A stretch of 64,000 nt of DNA from Penaeus vannamei (lineage: Eukaryota > Arthropoda > Malacostraca > Decapoda > Penaeidae), in the NCBI RefSeq assembly GCF_042767895.1, contig NC_091571.1:27128160-27192159 (forward strand), written 5' to 3'. The notes beneath the pieces are model-generated. The model was not told the origin of the DNA. It made no database searches and saw only the letters and a list, made by a program, of their open reading frames with translations. Within the stretch, counting starts at the first letter, position 1. Every line of letters begins with the position of its first letter. Both the position numbers and the translations under genes were made by a program. Shown piece by piece: positions 1 through 14,727 of this stretch.

Positions 1-1690
<1,690 letters not shown>

Positions 1691-1717
1691 GCTCACGCAC
1701 GCGCGCACGCACACACA

Positions 1718-1764
<47 letters not shown>

Positions 1765-1769
1765 ACACT
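1691..1769. repeat. Microsatellite (AC)n
   Basis: An AC dinucleotide array with a GC-containing 5' edge (CGCGCAC) and one AAAC interruption. A second, shorter AC tract (about 1869-1898) and an AAAC tetranucleotide patch (about 1843-1861) follow within 200 bp. Confidence 0.98.
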
Positions 1770-1842
1770 CTAAATATCTCTTTGTCTATTTTTTTCGAAA
1801 TTAAAAAGATATCGTAGTTTGGTACGTGTACACATACGTACA

Positions 1843-1865
1843 GAAACAAACAAACAAACAAGCCT

Positions 1866-1896
<31 letters not shown>

Positions 1897-1927
1897 GTGT
1901 AAACCCAAGCCGACACACGCACACACA
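1843..1927. repeat. (CAAA)n patch and short (AC)n tract
   Basis: About four CAAA units are followed by TACA words and roughly 15 AC units, then AC-rich flanking sequence to 1927. It is probably part of the same AC-rich domain as the array 100 bp upstream. Confidence 0.9.
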
Positions 1928-2202
1928 TTAGCAGTTAGAACACCCCTGCCGCTCGCAACAGGACCCGTGAGCTGCCCATGGTCTTAAGAATCCCGGGACA
2001 GCAAGGTCTTGGGTCTTCAGTATGCATGGTCTTGTCCGTCGTTGTGGGGCTGTTAAAGAATTCATGGGTTTTTCATGGTTTAATATTTAATACTTAGTTA
2101 AAAGCGGGTTGGGGGAAGCCAGGCGTGGATATCGGGTCGGTTTTAAGAGGAAATGAAATTAGGTTGAGGTAGTTTTCGTGTAGAGGTAATGGCTCAGGTA
2201 GA

Positions 2203-2530
2203 TTTTGATGATGGTGGCAATAGTGGTAATGGTAACAATGACCGTGAGAATAATGATTATAATGATGATTTTAATGATAATGATGTTTATGATGATGGCG
2301 ATTAATGATAATGATGATGATTTTAATGATAATGATGATGATTATAATGATAATGATGGTGACTTTAATGATAATGATAATGATTATAATGATAATGATG
2401 ATTATAATGATGATGATAATGATGATCGTTATAATAATAGTTACAATGACAATAAGAATCGCGATGATATTGATAACGATAACGAAATGCTGATGCTATT
2501 ACTGCTAACAACGACAATAACGATAACAAT
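2203..2530. repeat. Imperfect ATGATA/GAT trinucleotide-type array
   Basis: Degenerate words AATGAT, GATGAT and TTTAATGATA repeat for about 300 bp, with an ATAACGATAAC tail near 2500. The unit length is a multiple of three, so two + strand frames stay open as Asn/Asp-rich and Met/Ile-rich strings. I read both as repeat artefacts. Confidence 0.93.
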
Positions 2531-2539
2531 AATGCTAAT

Positions 2540-3540
2540 AATTATCAACATTTATAAACATAATGGAAAACGATTTACAAAGATTATCAACGTTACCCTC
2601 AGCTGCCATTCACACCCAAAGTCTTCCGTTTTAAAGAAAGGAAAATTGTATGTTGCGTGTAAGTTGTTTTACGCACACGCTGGGTCGTAAAGTTATCAAG
2701 AAAACCTTCTAAAAATAATTATAAGAATAAGGAGGAAGTAGAAAAAAAAATAATTGATAATTCATGCATGTGATAATCATTCTTTCGTGTCAAAGAGTTT
2801 TATCATAGTCGTTTAATACTTCAGTCTATCATAAGAAATGATTAGAAGCTGATGGGTCAACTGGCAAATTACTGAAGCGAAATACAAACCATAGTCTGTA
2901 TTTTTTTGTTGTACTTATTTTCCTTCTGTATTTATTTAAAGGAATATCGAAGAAAAACTGCCAGAGCTTTTGTGGATTTTTTTAAATGACCAAAATACAC
3001 GTGAAAAAAAATACATATATATATACATTTTTTCGTAGGCCTGTGTAGTTTATTTTCCCTTCCTTTCTCTCTCTCTCTCTCTCTCTCTCGCTATGATTTC
3101 CTACCAACGAGGCTTTTCGAAACACACACAAAATCAGTCAAATCACTTCTCATAAATAAAATAAAGATCCAATAAGAAGTAGAAATCCAAATAACACGAT
3201 AAAAACGGGGAATGGATAACACGCGAGAACAGCGAAGAGTGAACAGCGGATATAAGACTCCCCGAGAACGTCTTGCTGACCTACCTGGGCGGTGATTATC
3301 GAGTCAGTCATTAAACGTTTCTAATCCATTTAGTCGCTCTAGTTAAGACTCAAAGAAGCCTCGAAGTTCCTCTCATCAGAGGCAGGAGACGTCGGGAGGC
3401 TTCGGAAAGGCCCAGGGTCTGATCACTCCGAATGATCCTGGATTTTGTGTGTGTGTGTTTTAATCTCCTTTTCTCTTTTGTTTTGTTCTGTTATTTTTTT
3501 TCTTTTTTCTTTTCTTTTTTATCTCTTTCGTTTGATTTCT
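2540..3540. other. AT-rich unique sequence with minor repeats
   Basis: Mostly AT-rich unique DNA. It holds a short (AT)n run near 3015-3028 and about 12 CT units at 3066-3090. The stretch 3240-3430 has higher GC but no recognisable exon. Confidence 0.6.
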
Positions 3541-3542
3541 CT

Positions 3543-3821
<279 letters not shown>

Positions 3822-3844
3822 CTTCTCTTCTCTTCTTTTCTCTC

Positions 3845-4615
3845 CGTTTCTTTACTTTTTCTCTGCCTCGACAACCACCTAAAGAAACGATTTTTGAACT
3901 TGTCAGGGTTCTTTTTATAATAATCAACTTCATTATCGGTAGCTGCCACTTCATTAAAGAGTGAAGTGCATTTTATCACAGTTTTAGTTGGCAATCCTGA
4001 CATGAGGGTTACCTTTTGTTCCTGGTGATTGATGGGGAGAAAGAATAACGAAAACACACAATCACATTCATAGAACTAGGCAAACTGAATTTTTTTTTCC
4101 AAGAATGGGAATTGCAAGAACTTTTAAAACAGCAAAAGGTGTAGATATTATTATAATACTAAATATTTTGATATAACGTTGATGGTAATGGTGATATGTC
4201 GCAGTCATTACATCAGTCCTAATGACGTTCTTATAAAATAAACATCTATTTAACCCAAAATGAAAAATGACATACTCACTTCTAAGACGTTAAACTAGTA
4301 AGCTCTCCTGATTCAGCTAGCTATATTTTTTTCTCTTATTTGAATGAGGCAAACGCCCTTTAACGCTCACTAAAAGAATGGTACTATTTTACCTTTTTTT
4401 CTCTGTGGGTTGATGTGTGGCAAACCCCTTCTGGGCATAGGAAAAAAGGAAAAGGTTTGCCCTCTACATTTCCCGCGTCTCTCACCGCTGCGATAACCTT
4501 CTTGTCTCCAGTATTGGATTTCGACAGGACTCTGTTGTTAAAATCTTTCTACTTTTTATCCGTCCTTCTACTTTTTATCCGTCGTCTTATGTGTTATGCT
4601 TGATACTATTTTCTT
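3845..4615. other. Unique AT-rich sequence
   Basis: No gene, RNA or element recognised. A small tandem echo occurs near 4545-4585, where CTTCTACTTTTTATCCGTC appears twice about 19 bp apart. Confidence 0.6.
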
Positions 4616-4840
<225 letters not shown>

Positions 4841-5129
4841 CATACGGTACTTGGATCACTCTACGCTCGATACCACTGACAACTGATCTTTCCTATATAA
4901 GACAAAGAACGCTGTACATCTTTCAGTACAGCTGTATGCAAATCAATAAGAATCCCGGTAAGAGCAACGATGCATTACGAACCATCTCAGCGACGTCCAG
5001 ATCTCCCTCAAAAAGCTAAAAGTGTCTTATCGAAATACATTGGCTCTCACATACAAATCTTTCAGGAGAATCTGCAACGTACTAGCAACATACTAGGATC
5101 CGCCTGTTACGTGATTAAGGCAGAGAGAA

Positions 5130-5263
5130 CTGTATGAATACCCACCCTGCCTTCTTTCCCTACTTTATGAGAGCTTTATGAATACCCACTCCGCCCCCCC
5201 TCCTCTCCCCCACTCCGCCCCCTCCCTCTCCCCCACTCCGCCTCCTCTCTCCCCCACCCACGT
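5130..5263. repeat. Short C-rich minisatellite with CCACTCCGCC core
   Basis: The core CACTCCGCC recurs at 5188, 5211 and 5234 (23-bp spacing), separated by CCCTCCCTCTC-type filler. Just upstream, TATGAATACCCAC occurs at 5133 and 5177 (44-bp spacing), so the block arose by nested short duplications. Confidence 0.85.
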
Positions 5264-6668
5264 CCCACGGTCTTGTTCAAATCTCACTCCTTTCTTGTCC
5301 ACTTGTTCATTCACACTCGCGTGATTCAGGCAAATGTCTCCTTCCTCGTGCTTGTTCACCGGAGAATAACAACCCAAAAATGGGTTCTTTATCCTACAGC
5401 CCGGTACGGTTTTGATTGGATATCCCCTCATCAGAAATTAAAAAAAAAAAAAAAATAGTTCACATGCAGAGAGGTAAATATTCACTTTTCGAATTCAGTC
5501 CGATGTTGGAAAGAATAACATCATCAACAACCGAAATTCCTGCAGCGCTGATGAACGAAAAAGAGAACAAAAAACAAGAAAAAAAAATAGACTACGAAGC
5601 TCAGCCTAGAATGGAGATGTAGATACAACACTGTCACAACTCGGGAAAGTCAAGAACATGTTGTGTGTTTATGTGACACGACTTTGGGAGAAGCGACGAA
5701 TGTTTCCTCTCGTAATCATGGGCTGGACGAGGCAAGCGATTATTTTTCGTTTTTCTTCTTCTGTTATTTCTTTTTGTTCTTTCTTCTTCCCTCTGTTCTT
5801 TCTCCATTTCGTTCTCATCTCTTTTCTAATTTTTTTAATTATCTTTTTTTCCTTCTTCTTCGTTTTCCCCTTTTCAATGTATTCTTTAATTCTGCTCTTT
5901 CTACTTCCCTCGGACGTCTTTCATCTCCTTTTCTTATCTTTCTCATTCTCCCTCCCTTTCTCTCATATTTCCTTTCCTCCCATGTGCATAATTAATAGCA
6001 ATAGAAGACCACCAGCTGGAGATACACGAATTCTAGCTTTCCCTTAATCCAATATTCAACCATTAGGATTTTTTCTTTTTTCTTTTTCTAATATACATCC
6101 TATTCGCTGCCTCGACGACATACCCGAGCGAAGTCTACTGAAAATTATTCCCCGGCGCAAACCCTCCCTGGCGATAATTCTATCCGGCGTAAAACACGTC
6201 CTTTTTGAATGAACAATCTCCACTAATTTCTCCTAGTCTGATTAATACCCGGGCTTTCATTGCTGAATAGATCTAGCCATTCCGATTTTCTTTAAAACCA
6301 AAAAAAAAAGTAGAATGAAAATGCTGATTAAAAAAAAAAAAAAAAAAAAAAAATTGCATCGCTTTCCACCCACACAACGTTGGATAGAAAAAAAAAACTT
6401 TTGCATTCCTAATTGTTTTATCAGAGGTCATTGGAGAGGCGATTAACAGGAGCTAATTGGATGCCTTGTAAAGTTATGACATTTAGGGGCATTTTTATCG
6501 TGTGTTCAATTAAGGACAGATTTATTAGCCTTCAACAAATGTCCAGGCTAATCAAGAAAAAAAAATAAATACATAAAAAAAATAAAAATAAAAATAAAAT
6601 ACACCGATAACAAATAAATTTAACGAATTATATTTTCACTATGATTAAATCAGCAACATATTTCAGTC
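5264..6668. other. Unique sequence with pyrimidine and poly(A) stretches
   Basis: Pyrimidine-rich DNA (5745-5990) and A-runs (about 6300-6353, 6546-6600) flank unique sequence. The part at 6421-6540 is complexity-rich and carries homeodomain-like words (CTAATTGG, CAATTAAGG), so it could be a conserved non-coding block. That is a guess from texture only. Small open frames here are unremarkable. Confidence 0.5.
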
Positions 6669-6836
6669 TTTATTAAGATTGAATATATTATCAACGGCAA
6701 GATGATAACGATAACAGAAAGAAAGTATTTATTAACACTGAATATATTATCAACAACAAGATGATAACGATAACAGAAAGAAAGTATTTATCAACACTGA
6801 ATATATTATCAACAAGATGATAACGATAACAGAAAG
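6669..6836. repeat. 59-bp minisatellite, three copies
   Basis: Copies start at 6669, 6728 and 6787. The first two are exactly 59 bp. The third has a 3-bp deletion in the CAACAACAAG segment and ends near 6836. Each copy contains ATATTATCAAC and GATGATAACGATAACAGAAAG. Copies differ at only a few positions, so the expansion is fairly recent. Confidence 0.95.
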
Positions 6837-7055
6837 TAAACACCAAGACGAAGATAAGATTATATTTCTAAACTCTCGTACGATAAATTAAAAGACAATT
6901 CTGAATTCGTGAACAAACATCAACCTTTCCGACAGACTTAAATCTCAAGCACGTGTTTGGAATTTTGCTTTGGTGGGCTTTAGAAAGTCCGTAATGAGAC
7001 GGTCAACGAAAATGTTAAGAGATTTATATGAAGAGGTATTTCAATGGAAGAAACG

Positions 7056-7236
7056 TACATAAATACATACAAACATACATACATACATATATACGTACAT
7101 ACATACATACGTACATACATACATACATACGTACATACATACATACATACATACATACTTATATACTTACATATATACATTCATACATACATACATACAT
7201 ACATACATACATACATACATACATACAAACAAACAT
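7056..7236. repeat. Microsatellite (TACA)n with CGTA and TATA variants
   Basis: About 45 tetramers, mostly TACA. Variant GTACA units recur every few repeats in the 5' half, and the 3' half is purer. Tyr-Ile-His open frames on + and Cys-Met-Tyr-Val on - come from the repeat. Confidence 0.97.
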
Positions 7237-7283
7237 ACAAAAATAAATATGTGTAATAATGTACGCATATATGCAGGTATGTG

Positions 7284-7330
7284 TTCTGCATATTCCTGTA
7301 AATGCATATTCCTGCATATTCCTGCAAAAG
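7284..7330. repeat. Short direct repeats of TGCATATTCCTG
   Basis: The word GCATATTCCTG occurs three times in about 45 bp, two copies adjacent and one separated by a TAAAT spacer. This is a small local duplication. Confidence 0.85.
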
Positions 7331-7334
7331 TCTA

Positions 7335-8760
7335 CGGAGTTCCGACGCCACATTTAACTATAACGAGGTACGGGAAGGTAACTCATTCCCCAACTTATTT
7401 CATCTTATTAAGCCAGCCGAGTATTTAAAGCATTAAGGATGCATGTATTTTTCGAAAAAAAAATCTAATACACTTTTTTTTTACTGAGGACGACAGTCAA
7501 CTCAAAGCCTCTACGAAGAGAAAAGACAATTTTAAAAAATCTTCACCGTTTTAGTTTCAAAAAAGCGGTTCGGGTTTAGAGTGATACAGTTATTTTGTTT
7601 TAACTCTGGCTCCCCCTCCGAGCGTGTTAGATTCCGAGCACTTCTCCTTCTTCTTCTTTTACCTTATTCCTATTCAATAAAGTTTGGGACACGTAAAGTT
7701 TTTCGATCACGATGTCAGCATGAAGCAAAAACCACTTAAGCGGCGAGCCTGTGGTTTGGCGTCGTTTTCTCACGTTTCTGAAGAGAACTTGCAAGAGAGA
7801 CGAGGACTATCGAATCAAAATCTTTCGAGGTGGAAATCATGGATATTGATTGATTTGGATAAGTTTATATTCTCTTCTTTATTCTATCATTGTTATTTCA
7901 TATTCTATAATCAGAAATATCCATTATACAAGGGTATATTTTCTTTTTTTAATGCTACCTACACAATCCCAAACCACATATAAACTAAATTGACCCAATC
8001 AAATACACATTAATCTCCAATCGAAATGGGATAAAGTATCACCAAAGTTAACTGACCGTCGCATCACGTGATAATGAAGCTGCCTCAAGACGGGTGCCGG
8101 ATGCTGAGAATAATATCTTAATTGAGTGTCCGGGCGACGATGCCACGGTACAGTGAGTGTAATTAATATGTCCTACATGGATATTAAGATGTCTCCGCCC
8201 GCCCTCTCTACTTTGTATTAGTTTATTCATCTGTCTGTGTATCTGTTTCGTATGTTTGTTGACGTATTAGTTTTCCTTTTTTATATATTATGTTGAATAT
8301 CTTTGAGTATAGCTGTATGTTCTTCTATACAGATCTAAGGTATTATATATTGACATCTATTTGATATCTATATGTTCATTTCCCATTTACCTGCGTGTCC
8401 CTTTTGCCTCTCTATCTGCAGAACAGTTCATCTAAATATCTTCAAGTCCCTTTCTATATAATTATCTATATAATTACCATACATCCGTCGCTCCTCTCTC
8501 TCCATCTCATTCCAACAAAATGATTTACTTCCTTCCTCCACACCCGCAATAAATAGCCTCCCTGTGCTAGTGATAAGGCAAAGAAACGACAAGAAACACA
8601 ACGCTAAGAGATTTAAGAATTTAACCATGTTCCGCCGCGGAGATCTTGGGTGTCGACCCCGGCCACTGCGGGACTATACATCTCTATCACTGCCTGGAAG
8701 TTGTGGTGTGATTTAAGCCTCGTAATTTATTATCATAGTCAACTAGTCTCGGGAGGATGT
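7335..8760. other. Unique AT-rich sequence
   Basis: No gene recognised. A 99-codon open frame (7684-7983, +) has ordinary composition at its N-terminal half, but I recognise no domain and it is within chance length. Confidence 0.55.
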
Positions 8761-9033
<273 letters not shown>

Positions 9034-10245
9034 TTTCCAGAAAAGATAACATTCATGCTTATTCTTCTCTGTTCACATAGCCTTGTATATACCTAGATAT
9101 ATAGAGTTATTCAATTTTGCCATTTAGAACATACATACATTATCCTTTTCTAACCAGCTATCAAATATTAAATGCCAGAATGCACGTGTCCACAGTCGAT
9201 CCTCCAGTGACGCTAAGCTCTTACGGCCATGTATGACATCCTATTCAACCGAGTAGGAAGCGAATACTTTCATCAGCAGTTTGGGCAGAGCGAAGTCATC
9301 GGGACTGATCAGGTTCTTAGGCCGAATGGAACGTTTGGCCCATTTCATATATCTGTTCATTCGCAGGACCTATGCTTTCCTGTTTCGAGGGAATGGGAAG
9401 GGAGAGGGAAGAGGGAATTAAAAGGTGAAATCATAAGGTAGAATATTTACTGATTTTCTAAGGCAAGGGATTCTCTGTATTGATAGGTGTTCATGCTTTC
9501 CATGTGTATGATTCTTCTAAAGCTTGGGGTATAGGCGTGTGTATAGAATTTCGACCGTTGTTCGTAATACAGGCTCAAATTTCTTTCTTTCTTTCTTTTT
9601 AACACTGGTTTAGGCGTACAATACATGTATTTCGGAATATATGAAAAACCCTCCCACAGTATAAACTTTGCTTCAAAAATCAACATAATCTCATCATTCT
9701 TTGGAAAGAAAAAAAAAATCTAATTTCTCTCAAGTATGTTTACAGTTTATCTCGAAAATCAGTTCAAAATGTGATTTCACACTCGAAGAAGAGAAACCAC
9801 TCAAAACACATAGTAATTCTCCCTTCAGTCCTCTGGCATTCCTCTGCCTCCTGCTCGGCCTGAGACCCGAGTTACTTCAACCGTGAAGAAAACTTCCGTA
9901 CAGCAGCGGGAGGAGTGTATGCGTTAAATATGCATATATTGAAAATTGTTGAACGAGTTAGTCTTTCTTCGTCCGTCTGCTTTGTGGATTTTGCGGTTTT
10001 ACTAACGATGGAGGACTTACATGAGTATTACAAAGATATGATATTTTCAGACGCAGCTTAGATTTCACATCCGATAAACACCGTCTCATTTTAATATAAA
10101 AACAGTTATTCACGTTTGTTTGTTTGTTTTTCGAAACAGCAAAATTCTCCATTGAAGAAGAGCGATAAAAACGATAATCTTCCAAATCAACCAATAATCC
10201 TAAAGAACTCCCACAATCGTGCTTTCCACCCAAGCGCAGTCACAA
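9034..10245. other. Unique sequence
   Basis: Mixed composition. The segment 9180-9370 has higher complexity and an open frame (9229-9441, +), but I cannot assign a product. A short TTTC run lies at 9580-9600. Nothing else is supported. Confidence 0.55.
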
Positions 10246-10248
10246 GCC

Positions 10249-10407
<159 letters not shown>

Positions 10408-10915
10408 ACCCGCTTGCTCGCTTAAAAAAGCCTCGCCCGAATCAGGAAGGCAATAGTCCAAACGCTTGTGAATATTAAGAACGGGGTTTCGCAGGCCATT
10501 CCCACGCGAGAAAGTTGGGAAAAGTATCCTTATTCCTTTTTCTCTTTTTCTTTTTATGCTTTCTTTTATTTTGTCAACGGCGCGCCTTTATCCTTTATCT
10601 TCGGAGATTATTTGAGAGTTGATAATGAAATTGAATAAATAGAGAGAGTATTACAAACTTCTTCCGAAAATGGTAATACTCGTGTGTTACGATAAATAGT
10701 TAGGGTTTTTACGAAATGCCTTAAGGTAAAGGAAATCGATATCTGTCCTTCCATTAAAGAAACGATGGCGTTGTAGAATATACTGTGACATCGGTACATT
10801 ATTAAGTCGCTCTGGGGGGTTGTATGTGTATTCTGTGTCTGTAATAGCAGAAAGAGTTATAGAAAATAGAAAGGCTCTTGGGGTTGTGTTGGTACGGTGC
10901 AGCATTTTGATTTTT
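10408..10915. other. Unique sequence
   Basis: No gene recognised. It contains GGCGCGCC at about 10578. Small overlapping open frames on both strands near 10610-10905 are in AT-rich DNA and unremarkable. Confidence 0.55.
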
Positions 10916-10919
10916 GATA

Positions 10920-11212
<293 letters not shown>

Positions 11213-11526
11213 CATTTCTACCCCTCCCACGCCCTCAAGAACCCTTCATCTATCTATCCATCTTTCTTTCTCTTACTCATTCTCTTCCTCCTCTTCGTCT
11301 TCTCCCCCTCCCAAGCCTCCATACCCCCCCTTTCCCCCCCCCCTCTCCCCCATCCTCACACCGGCGCCATCAATCATCATCCACAGGTCATCAAGGGGCG
11401 TTAACTGGCCGAGGGAGGAGACAAATAGCGGGCCATCCAACCTCCTTTACCGAGGATGCTCCCTCGAGAGGCAAGAGTCATGGCTAAGGTTAATGTGCAG
11501 GTGATTTGAGGAACGTGACCCCCGCT

Positions 11527-11835
11527 GAAGACGAAGGGAGGGGAGAGGGAGGGGAAAGGGAGGGAGGGGGATGGGTAGCGTGGGTGTTGAGGGAGGAGGG
11601 GAAAGTGAGGGAGGGGGATGGGGAGCGTGGGTGTTAAGGGAGGAGGAGAAGATGGGGTGGGGGTGTTCAGGAAGGGAAGGAGGGGGAAGGGGATAAGAGA
11701 AGAGAAATAAGGAGATGGGAAGATGGGACTAAGGGGGATGGGATCGGGAGGAGGAAGGAGGAGGAAGGGAGGGGGTTCGAGTAGTAAAGTGGGCGAGAGG
11801 AGGAGGAGGAGGAGGAGGAGGGTAAGGAGGAGGAG
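11527..11835. repeat. G-rich purine block with 47-bp duplication
   Basis: On the + strand this is almost all purine. A 47-bp unit containing GGGGGATGGG and AGCGTGGGTGTT occurs twice (the ATGGG word at 11571 and 11618). A (GGA)n run ends the block at about 11800-11835. Dense G-runs could form quadruplex structures. Confidence 0.88.
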
Positions 11836-11839
11836 GCCT

Positions 11840-12420
11840 GAGGATGACGTCTCGTGAGCTCTCCGTCTTGCGTATAGCCACTTAGAGGGTGATATGATAT
11901 GCTGTTAAGCGTATATCACGTTGGCGATAGTGTGCTCACTGCTCTCGGCGAGTTTCATGTTAATAGCGTGGTTTGTTGTGCGTTCGAGTTGGCGTTTATC
12001 TCAAAATTAATATCCCGGCTGACTTTTAGTGATATTTGGGTAATAAGTATTAACGGTTAGAGAATATTCCTTATTAATCTCAGATCAAATTTATAACAAC
12101 ATTTCTAAATCATGATAAACGGAAAGGAAGAAAGGCAATCAGCATTCCTAGCTCTGCAACTGCGCAATCATGCACAAACTATGAGCCCCACGAGAGAAAA
12201 ATAATTATTGTTCCTTCTCCACAGTAAGACCTTGAAAGCGGAAGTGGCGAACCTGCACTTTCGCATATTGCATTCCCCGAGGCGGTCCATTCACTGCCAG
12301 ATTCGTGGTACTTTTCCCGTGTTTTGACCCCACGACAATGGTCATTTAATCTCGAGTTCGCCCGCGGCCCAGGGAGCGAGAAGGCGAGAGAGGCCCCTCC
12401 CCCCTCCCACTGGCCCCCTG
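11840..12420. other. Unique sequence becoming GC-rich
   Basis: Unique DNA of ordinary composition to about 12300, then rising GC to the C-rich block. No exon recognised. The rise in GC next to a GC-box array is what makes this segment notable. Confidence 0.5.
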
Positions 12421-12430
12421 GTCCCGCCCC

Positions 12431-12471
12431 CTTGCCCCGCCCCCCTCGCCCCGCCCCCCTCGCCCCGCCCC
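12431..12471. promoter_or_regulatory. 14-bp array of GC boxes (CCCCGCCCC)
   Basis: Three tandem units CTYGCCCCGCCCCC start at 12431, 12445 and 12459. CCCCGCCCC is the classic Sp1/KLF-type zinc-finger site. The array sits in a locally GC-rich segment about 90 bp upstream of a (CT)n/GAGA-type tract. It could be a promoter element or just a C-rich minisatellite; no transcript evidence is available. Confidence 0.4.
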
Positions 12472-12560
12472 TTTTCTTCCTCCTCGGATCAGCCTCCGAA
12501 ACGATACTCTGTCTTGCGTCGGGTTTTCGGGGATTTTTTGGGTTTGGAGTTTCCCGATTT

Positions 12561-12590
12561 TCTCTCTCTCTCTTTCTCTTTCTTTCTTTC

Positions 12591-12636
<46 letters not shown>

Positions 12637-12640
12637 CTCT

Positions 12641-12739
<99 letters not shown>

Positions 12740-12832
12740 ACAGATTGCTCTAACTCTTTCCGTCGCTCCCTCTCTCTCTGTCTCTGTCTCTCTCTCTCTC
12801 TATCTCTCTCTCCTCTCTCTCTCTCTCTCTCC

Positions 12833-12845
<13 letters not shown>
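12561..12845. repeat. Interrupted (CT)n with CTTT units
   Basis: CT tract broken at intervals by CTTT and CTCC words (12561-12739), a short unique break, then CT/CTGT to 12845. Phe-Leu-Ser and Arg-Glu open frames across it are artefacts. Confidence 0.97.

Positions 12846-12918
<73 letters not shown>
12846..12918. repeat. Microsatellite (TATC)n
   Basis: About 18 perfect TATC units directly after the CT block, followed by TGTA/TTTA decay. Here the tetranucleotide lies 3' of the CT tract, unlike most loci in the window. Confidence 0.98.
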
Positions 12919-12959
12919 GTATATCTATTTATATGTATATCTATGTATCTCTACTTCCC

Positions 12960-13330
12960 TTTACATAAGTACATAGCAGTATCGTAAATCTAAAAATTAT
13001 TAACGTCTAAGCAACCACATTTACTCTCACACCAAACATGATTTCATTGTATTTACCTTTACGTTATTAAGGTCATCATACCCACGATACCCAGAGAGAG
13101 AGAAGAGAGAGAGGGAGAAGAGATAGATAGAGAGAGAAGAGAGAGAGAAGAGAAGAGAGAGAGAGACAGAAGACTCCGCAACAGCTGTTCAGTGATGATA
13201 AAAGCAAAGAAACGACGAAATATAAAGCAGGAGAAAGGCAGCAGCGCAGACCGCGTTCCCCTCAGCCGCTGCTAACATCTCTCGCTTCTCAGAATGGGAT
13301 GAGAACGACCTTTTGAGCGTCATTCATAAT
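12960..13330. other. Unique sequence with GA-rich patch
   Basis: Unique DNA with a purine patch at 13093-13168 (AGAGAGA and GAAGAGA words). The patch is roughly complementary to the CT tracts 300 bp upstream. No gene seen. Confidence 0.6.
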
Positions 13331-13339
13331 AGATACGTT

Positions 13340-13726
13340 CAACACCCCCCCGCCCCCCCAACCCCACCCCTCGACCCCACCGTTTTCTCCCCTCTCGCTT
13401 CCCCTCTTTTCTCCCTCTGTGTCTTCCATTTTCACTTTCCCTTCTTATGTTTTCTTTCTCCCCCTACCTTATTTGTCTCCTTACTACTTCTTCCCTTCTC
13501 CCTACCCCTCCTTTCCTCTCCTTCTCCTTACCTTATCTCTTCCCCTCCTTTCTCTTCCCTTCTCCCTCCCCTCCTATCCCCACCCCAGCCTTATCCCTTC
13601 CCTTCCCCTCACCTCCTTTCTCCATCCCTTCCCCTCCCCCTCCCTTCCCCTCCTCCTTTCTCCCTCCCTTCCCCTCCCCTCCTTTCTCCCTCCCTTCCCT
13701 CCCCCCTCCCTCCATACCATTCCACT
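13340..13726. repeat. C-rich polypyrimidine tract
   Basis: Nearly pure C/T on + with recurring CCTCCTTTCTCCCTCCCTTCC words at irregular 30-50 bp spacing in the 3' half. Pro-Ser-Leu-rich open frames on + and Gly-Glu-Lys-rich on - are compositional. Confidence 0.9.
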
Positions 13727-14710
13727 TTCCATACGAGCCGATCCCGCATCCACCAACGTCGCCAAGGCTCATTTGACAGTGGTAAGCCAACGGGAACACC
13801 GACAGTTCTGCCACTGCGTCAACATCGGCTCCAGCTCCTTCGGTCTCCACACCTCCGCCGCGGGACTTGTGTTTGGGTAAACATCAGCGTTTGTTTACAA
13901 GTTTCTGCCTCTAAATCATACTTGGAGAGTTCGTGCGGTCCTGGCAGGTGTACACGCGCCGCCTACCTGGTGTTCTGCCTTTTAAGACCAGGTGCTTTTC
14001 CACGCGTTCCTTTTTACGTATATAAATAGATGTATAGAGTTGTCTTACGCGCATCTGCAGTTATTCTTCTTTCTTCTGACAAGTTGCAGAAACGGTTTCT
14101 TAGAGTAGATCCAGATCTGTCACTATGATGATGGATTATATCAATATCTCTACAGGAATACATATATAAAACAAAAGGTAATATCACCATAACACCTCCC
14201 AAATGAGCGAACCGGTTATGGATTACATGACATATATATACGGTTGCCCATTTCAATATTTATAGGTCATTTCCTTGTCTCATCTCGAACCTGTCTAAGA
14301 AACATTGAAAATCTATCATATGTAGATCATATAAGCCCTTGTCGATGCTCGCCCCGCCGTTCAGGGTTCTGCGGGGCCTCCGTTCCCCTGAGTCCAGCTG
14401 TTCCGGGGCCTCCTGCTGTGTTCAGGATCACAAAGGCGTTGGCAAACTGCGGTCAAAGCCCTCTCCTTCTCTTGCCCTCTCCTGCTCACCCCTTTCATCG
14501 CGGTCTTTCTCATACTCCTCGCTCTCGTGCTTTTCGCTCTCTCTGCCTCTGTATTTCTATCTCTCTTTCTCTTTCTGTCTGTCTATCTGTCCGTCGCTTG
14601 TTCCCCTCATTTTCCATCGCCAGAAGACTTCACACGGGTCGCTTCGTGGTGTTAATTGGATAGCAAGGTAATCCCCCTCCATCTTCAAGGTCTAAATTGA
14701 GATTATTGTG
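13727..14710. other. GC-richer unique sequence, no assignable gene
   Basis: The part at 13730-13960 is GC-rich, non-repetitive and open in several frames, so it could contain an exon. I recognise no domain or clear exon in any frame. The 14340-14480 part is similar. I do not call a CDS. Confidence 0.4.
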
Positions 14711-14727
14711 TTGGTTGTGTGGATAAA

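Noticed and set aside
2203..2530. Asn/Asp-rich protein from the frame at 2205-2690
   Set aside because: It is the translation of the imperfect ATGATA array; a second + frame over the same DNA is also open.
11770..11790. Possible tRNA B box (GGTTCGAG)
   Set aside because: No matching A box, acceptor stem or T-arm pairing nearby, and the context is a G-rich repeat. Other GGTTCG words (7568, 26534, 36165) also lack a tRNA fold.
13727..13960. Coding exon in GC-rich unique sequence
   Set aside because: Several frames on both strands are open because of composition, none shows a domain, and splice sites cannot be assigned with confidence.
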